NCBI GenBank assembly: GCA_002340305.1
Contig: DDLU01000185.1
Location: forward strand, 1-14,140
DNA length: 14,140 nt
Reading direction: 5' to 3'
DNA from: Desulfovibrio sp. UBA2564
Lineage (GTDB): Bacteria > Desulfobacterota > Desulfovibrionia > Desulfovibrionales > Desulfovibrionaceae
Shown here: positions 13,122 to 14,140 of the stretch, piece by piece
How positions within the stretch are numbered: the first letter of the stretch is position 1
How the letters are laid out: every line of letters begins with the position of its first letter
The notes under the pieces: model-generated
The model's database searches: none
Seen by the model: the letters and a program-made list of their open reading frames with translations, nothing else
What the model was told of the DNA's origin: nothing
Position numbers and translations under genes: made by a program

Positions 13122-13907
13122 CTACTTCTTTTCAAGCACGTCAGACATATCATAGAGCTTGCCGGGCTTTTGTGTAGAGAGCCAGCGTGCGGCACGCAGT
13201 GCGCCCTGTGCGAAAGTTTCGCGGGAATGTGCACGGTGGGTAACTTCGATACGTTCACCGGGGCCGAGAAAATATGCGGTATGATCACCAACAACGTCAC
13301 CGCCGCGGACAGCCATTACGCCAAGTTCATCCTTGGTACGTGCGCCGATGATACCGTCACGGGAGTGCTTTTTCACCTCATCGTAAACGAGACCACGGGC
13401 TTCTGCCATGCATTGAGCCAGCTTGAGAGCTGTCCCGCTTGGGGAGTCCACTTTTTTATTGTGATGGATTTCAGTCATTTCCATATCATAAGTATCGCCA
13501 AGCATGCGTACCAGTTCAGGCAGAACCTTGAGCAGGACGTTAACGCCGACACTCATGTTCGGAGCGAGGAAAACAGGAACTTTCTTAGCAAACTCTTCTA
13601 CTTTTGCAATCTGTTCGTTGGTCATGCCGGTGGTCCCGATTACAACGGGGTTGCCGGTAACAGATGCGATTTCAAGCAAATTCAAAGTAGCCTCAGGAGC
13701 AGTAAAATCAACCACAACAGCACCGGGAACCTTAGTCAGCACTTCCTGTGCATCAGTTCCGCAAACACAGCCCAGAGATTCAAGGCCCTCTTCGCAGCCG
13801 GAACGTTCCATGACTGCTGCAAGATTCAGAACATCGCTCTGCTGTACGCAGCGGACCAGCGTGTCACCCATGCGACCCTTCGCTCCAATAATTACTACAT
13901 CAGTCAT
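13122..13907 (-). CDS. dapB: 4-hydroxy-tetrahydrodipicolinate reductase
   Basis: DapB reduces 4-hydroxy-tetrahydrodipicolinate with NAD(P)H in the diaminopimelate/lysine pathway, in the cytoplasm. The 261 residues have the usual length. The nucleotide-binding loop is GAKGRMG (8-14). DFTAPEAT (67-74), GTTG (91-94) and APNMSVGVN (115-123) are the expected core motifs. The substrate loop EIHHNKKVDSPSGTAL carries the catalytic His148 and Lys152 and the SGT substrate-binding turn. The ending is also typical. AGGAGA lies five bases before the ATG at 13907. It is a single-gene unit here, since the neighbours are unrelated. The 307-codon plus-strand frame over the same bases is an antisense shadow, caused by the codon pattern of this gene. 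Confidence 0.97.
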   Translation of the reverse strand: MTDVVIIGAKGRMGDTLVRCVQQSDVLNLAAVMERSGCEEGLESLGCVCGTDAQEVLTKVPGAVVVDFTAPEATLNLLEIASVTGNPVVIGTTGMTNEQIAKVEEFAKKVPVFLAPNMSVGVNVLLKVLPELVRMLGDTYDMEMTEIHHNKKVDSPSGTALKLAQCMAEARGLVYDEVKKHSRDGIIGARTKDELGVMAVRGGDVVGDHTAYFLGPGERIEVTHRAHSRETFAQGALRAARWLSTQKPGKLYDMSDVLEKK

Positions 13908-13942
13908 GTTTATCTCCTAAGATTTTTTAATGCTTCCGGCGG

Positions 13943-14042
13943 CTGGGGAAGGGGAACTTTTCCAAAAATTCCATCTCTGCTCTCCATATCCGTAAGATTC
14001 GAAGCAAAGCTTTTTATCTAACGGCTAGTGGGCCTTCCCCAG
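13943..14042. repeat. intergenic repeat-like element with 10-bp inverted arms
   Basis: CTGGGGAAGG (13943-13952) and CCTTCCCCAG (14033-14042) are exact inverted arms about 80 bases apart. Together with TTTTCCAAAAATTCC-like and CAAAACTTTTCAG-like flanks and a GCTTCCGGCGGC edge, they resemble the dispersed intergenic repeats I associate with Desulfovibrio-type genomes. That resemblance is from memory and not tested. The region 13908-14140 has no supported gene; the last 100 bases also contain GCTTCGC-type short repeats. Confidence 0.4.
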
Positions 14043-14140
14043 ACCCCATCCCCTCAAAACTTTTCAGTATGCTTCGCAAATAACGCGCTATGACGCTCTT
14101 CGAATATAAAAACGGCGAAGCCCTAATAAAAGTTTTTGAA

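Noticed and set aside
13098..14021. 307-codon plus-strand open frame
   Set aside because: It lies antisense to dapB, whose motifs are complete. The translation has no recognisable domain and no ribosome binding site. It is a mirror of the codon pattern on the other strand.
1..14140. CRISPR arrays, tRNA, rRNA or integrase genes
   Set aside because: No regularly spaced repeats, cloverleaf or ribosomal RNA sequence, and no recombinase other than the broken ISL3 transposase, were seen.

Overview
The window looks like a piece of a Desulfovibrio-type deltaproteobacterial chromosome, probably one of the marine sulfate reducers. This is inferred from the gene content (a sodium/anion SLC13 carrier with RCK_C domains, a ferredoxin-nitroreductase fusion, small redox flavoproteins, a GAF histidine kinase with a NarL regulator), moderate GC content, GGAG-type ribosome binding sites and an intergenic repeat near the right end. 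No rRNA, tRNA, CRISPR array or prophage module is visible.

Left part (1-1950): the 3' part of an ISL3-family insertion sequence whose transposase is frameshifted, then about 850 bases with no intact gene. That stretch reads as a gene graveyard. It holds a minus-strand frame for a small membrane protein interrupted by two UGA stops and a frameshift, a strong intrinsic terminator, a perfect hairpin and a coding-like plus-strand segment that changes frame repeatedly. Middle-left (1950-4829, plus strand): a 610-residue SLC13-type anion/sodium carrier, then two small secreted lipoproteins. The lipoproteins run into a bidirectional terminator, and beside them is a C-terminal scrap of a family 3 solute-binding protein on the minus strand. 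Next, on the minus strand, come an unknown 104-residue protein and a stand-alone DUF5675 protein. The ribosome binding site of the DUF5675 gene lies inside a long nested hairpin.

Centre (6208-8560, minus strand): a redox cluster. In transcription order it holds a nitroreductase remnant, an intact antibiotic-biosynthesis-monooxygenase (ABM) protein, a 4-oxalocrotonate-tautomerase-like gene killed by an in-frame TAA, an intact flavin reductase-like protein, and a 2[4Fe-4S] ferredoxin-nitroreductase fusion. Two of the five genes are broken, so the cluster is decaying or being trimmed. Its promoter region has a perfect TATAAT flanked by a 7-bp-arm palindrome, with a second palindrome further upstream.

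Right part (8856-13907, minus strand): a soluble GAF-domain histidine kinase and its NarL/FixJ response regulator, overlapping by 8 bases and closed by a terminator; a membrane-anchored calcineurin-like phosphoesterase with its own terminator; and dapB of lysine/diaminopimelate synthesis with its own terminator. The window ends in a repeat-like intergenic region. The kinase-regulator pair lies directly upstream of the redox cluster in the same orientation and is a natural candidate for its control, though nothing in the sequence proves that.

I do not see a clearly new multi-gene system. The most useful observations are unlisted gene relics, the nonsense-mutated tautomerase, the hairpin that sequesters a ribosome binding site, and the palindromic operators of the redox cluster.
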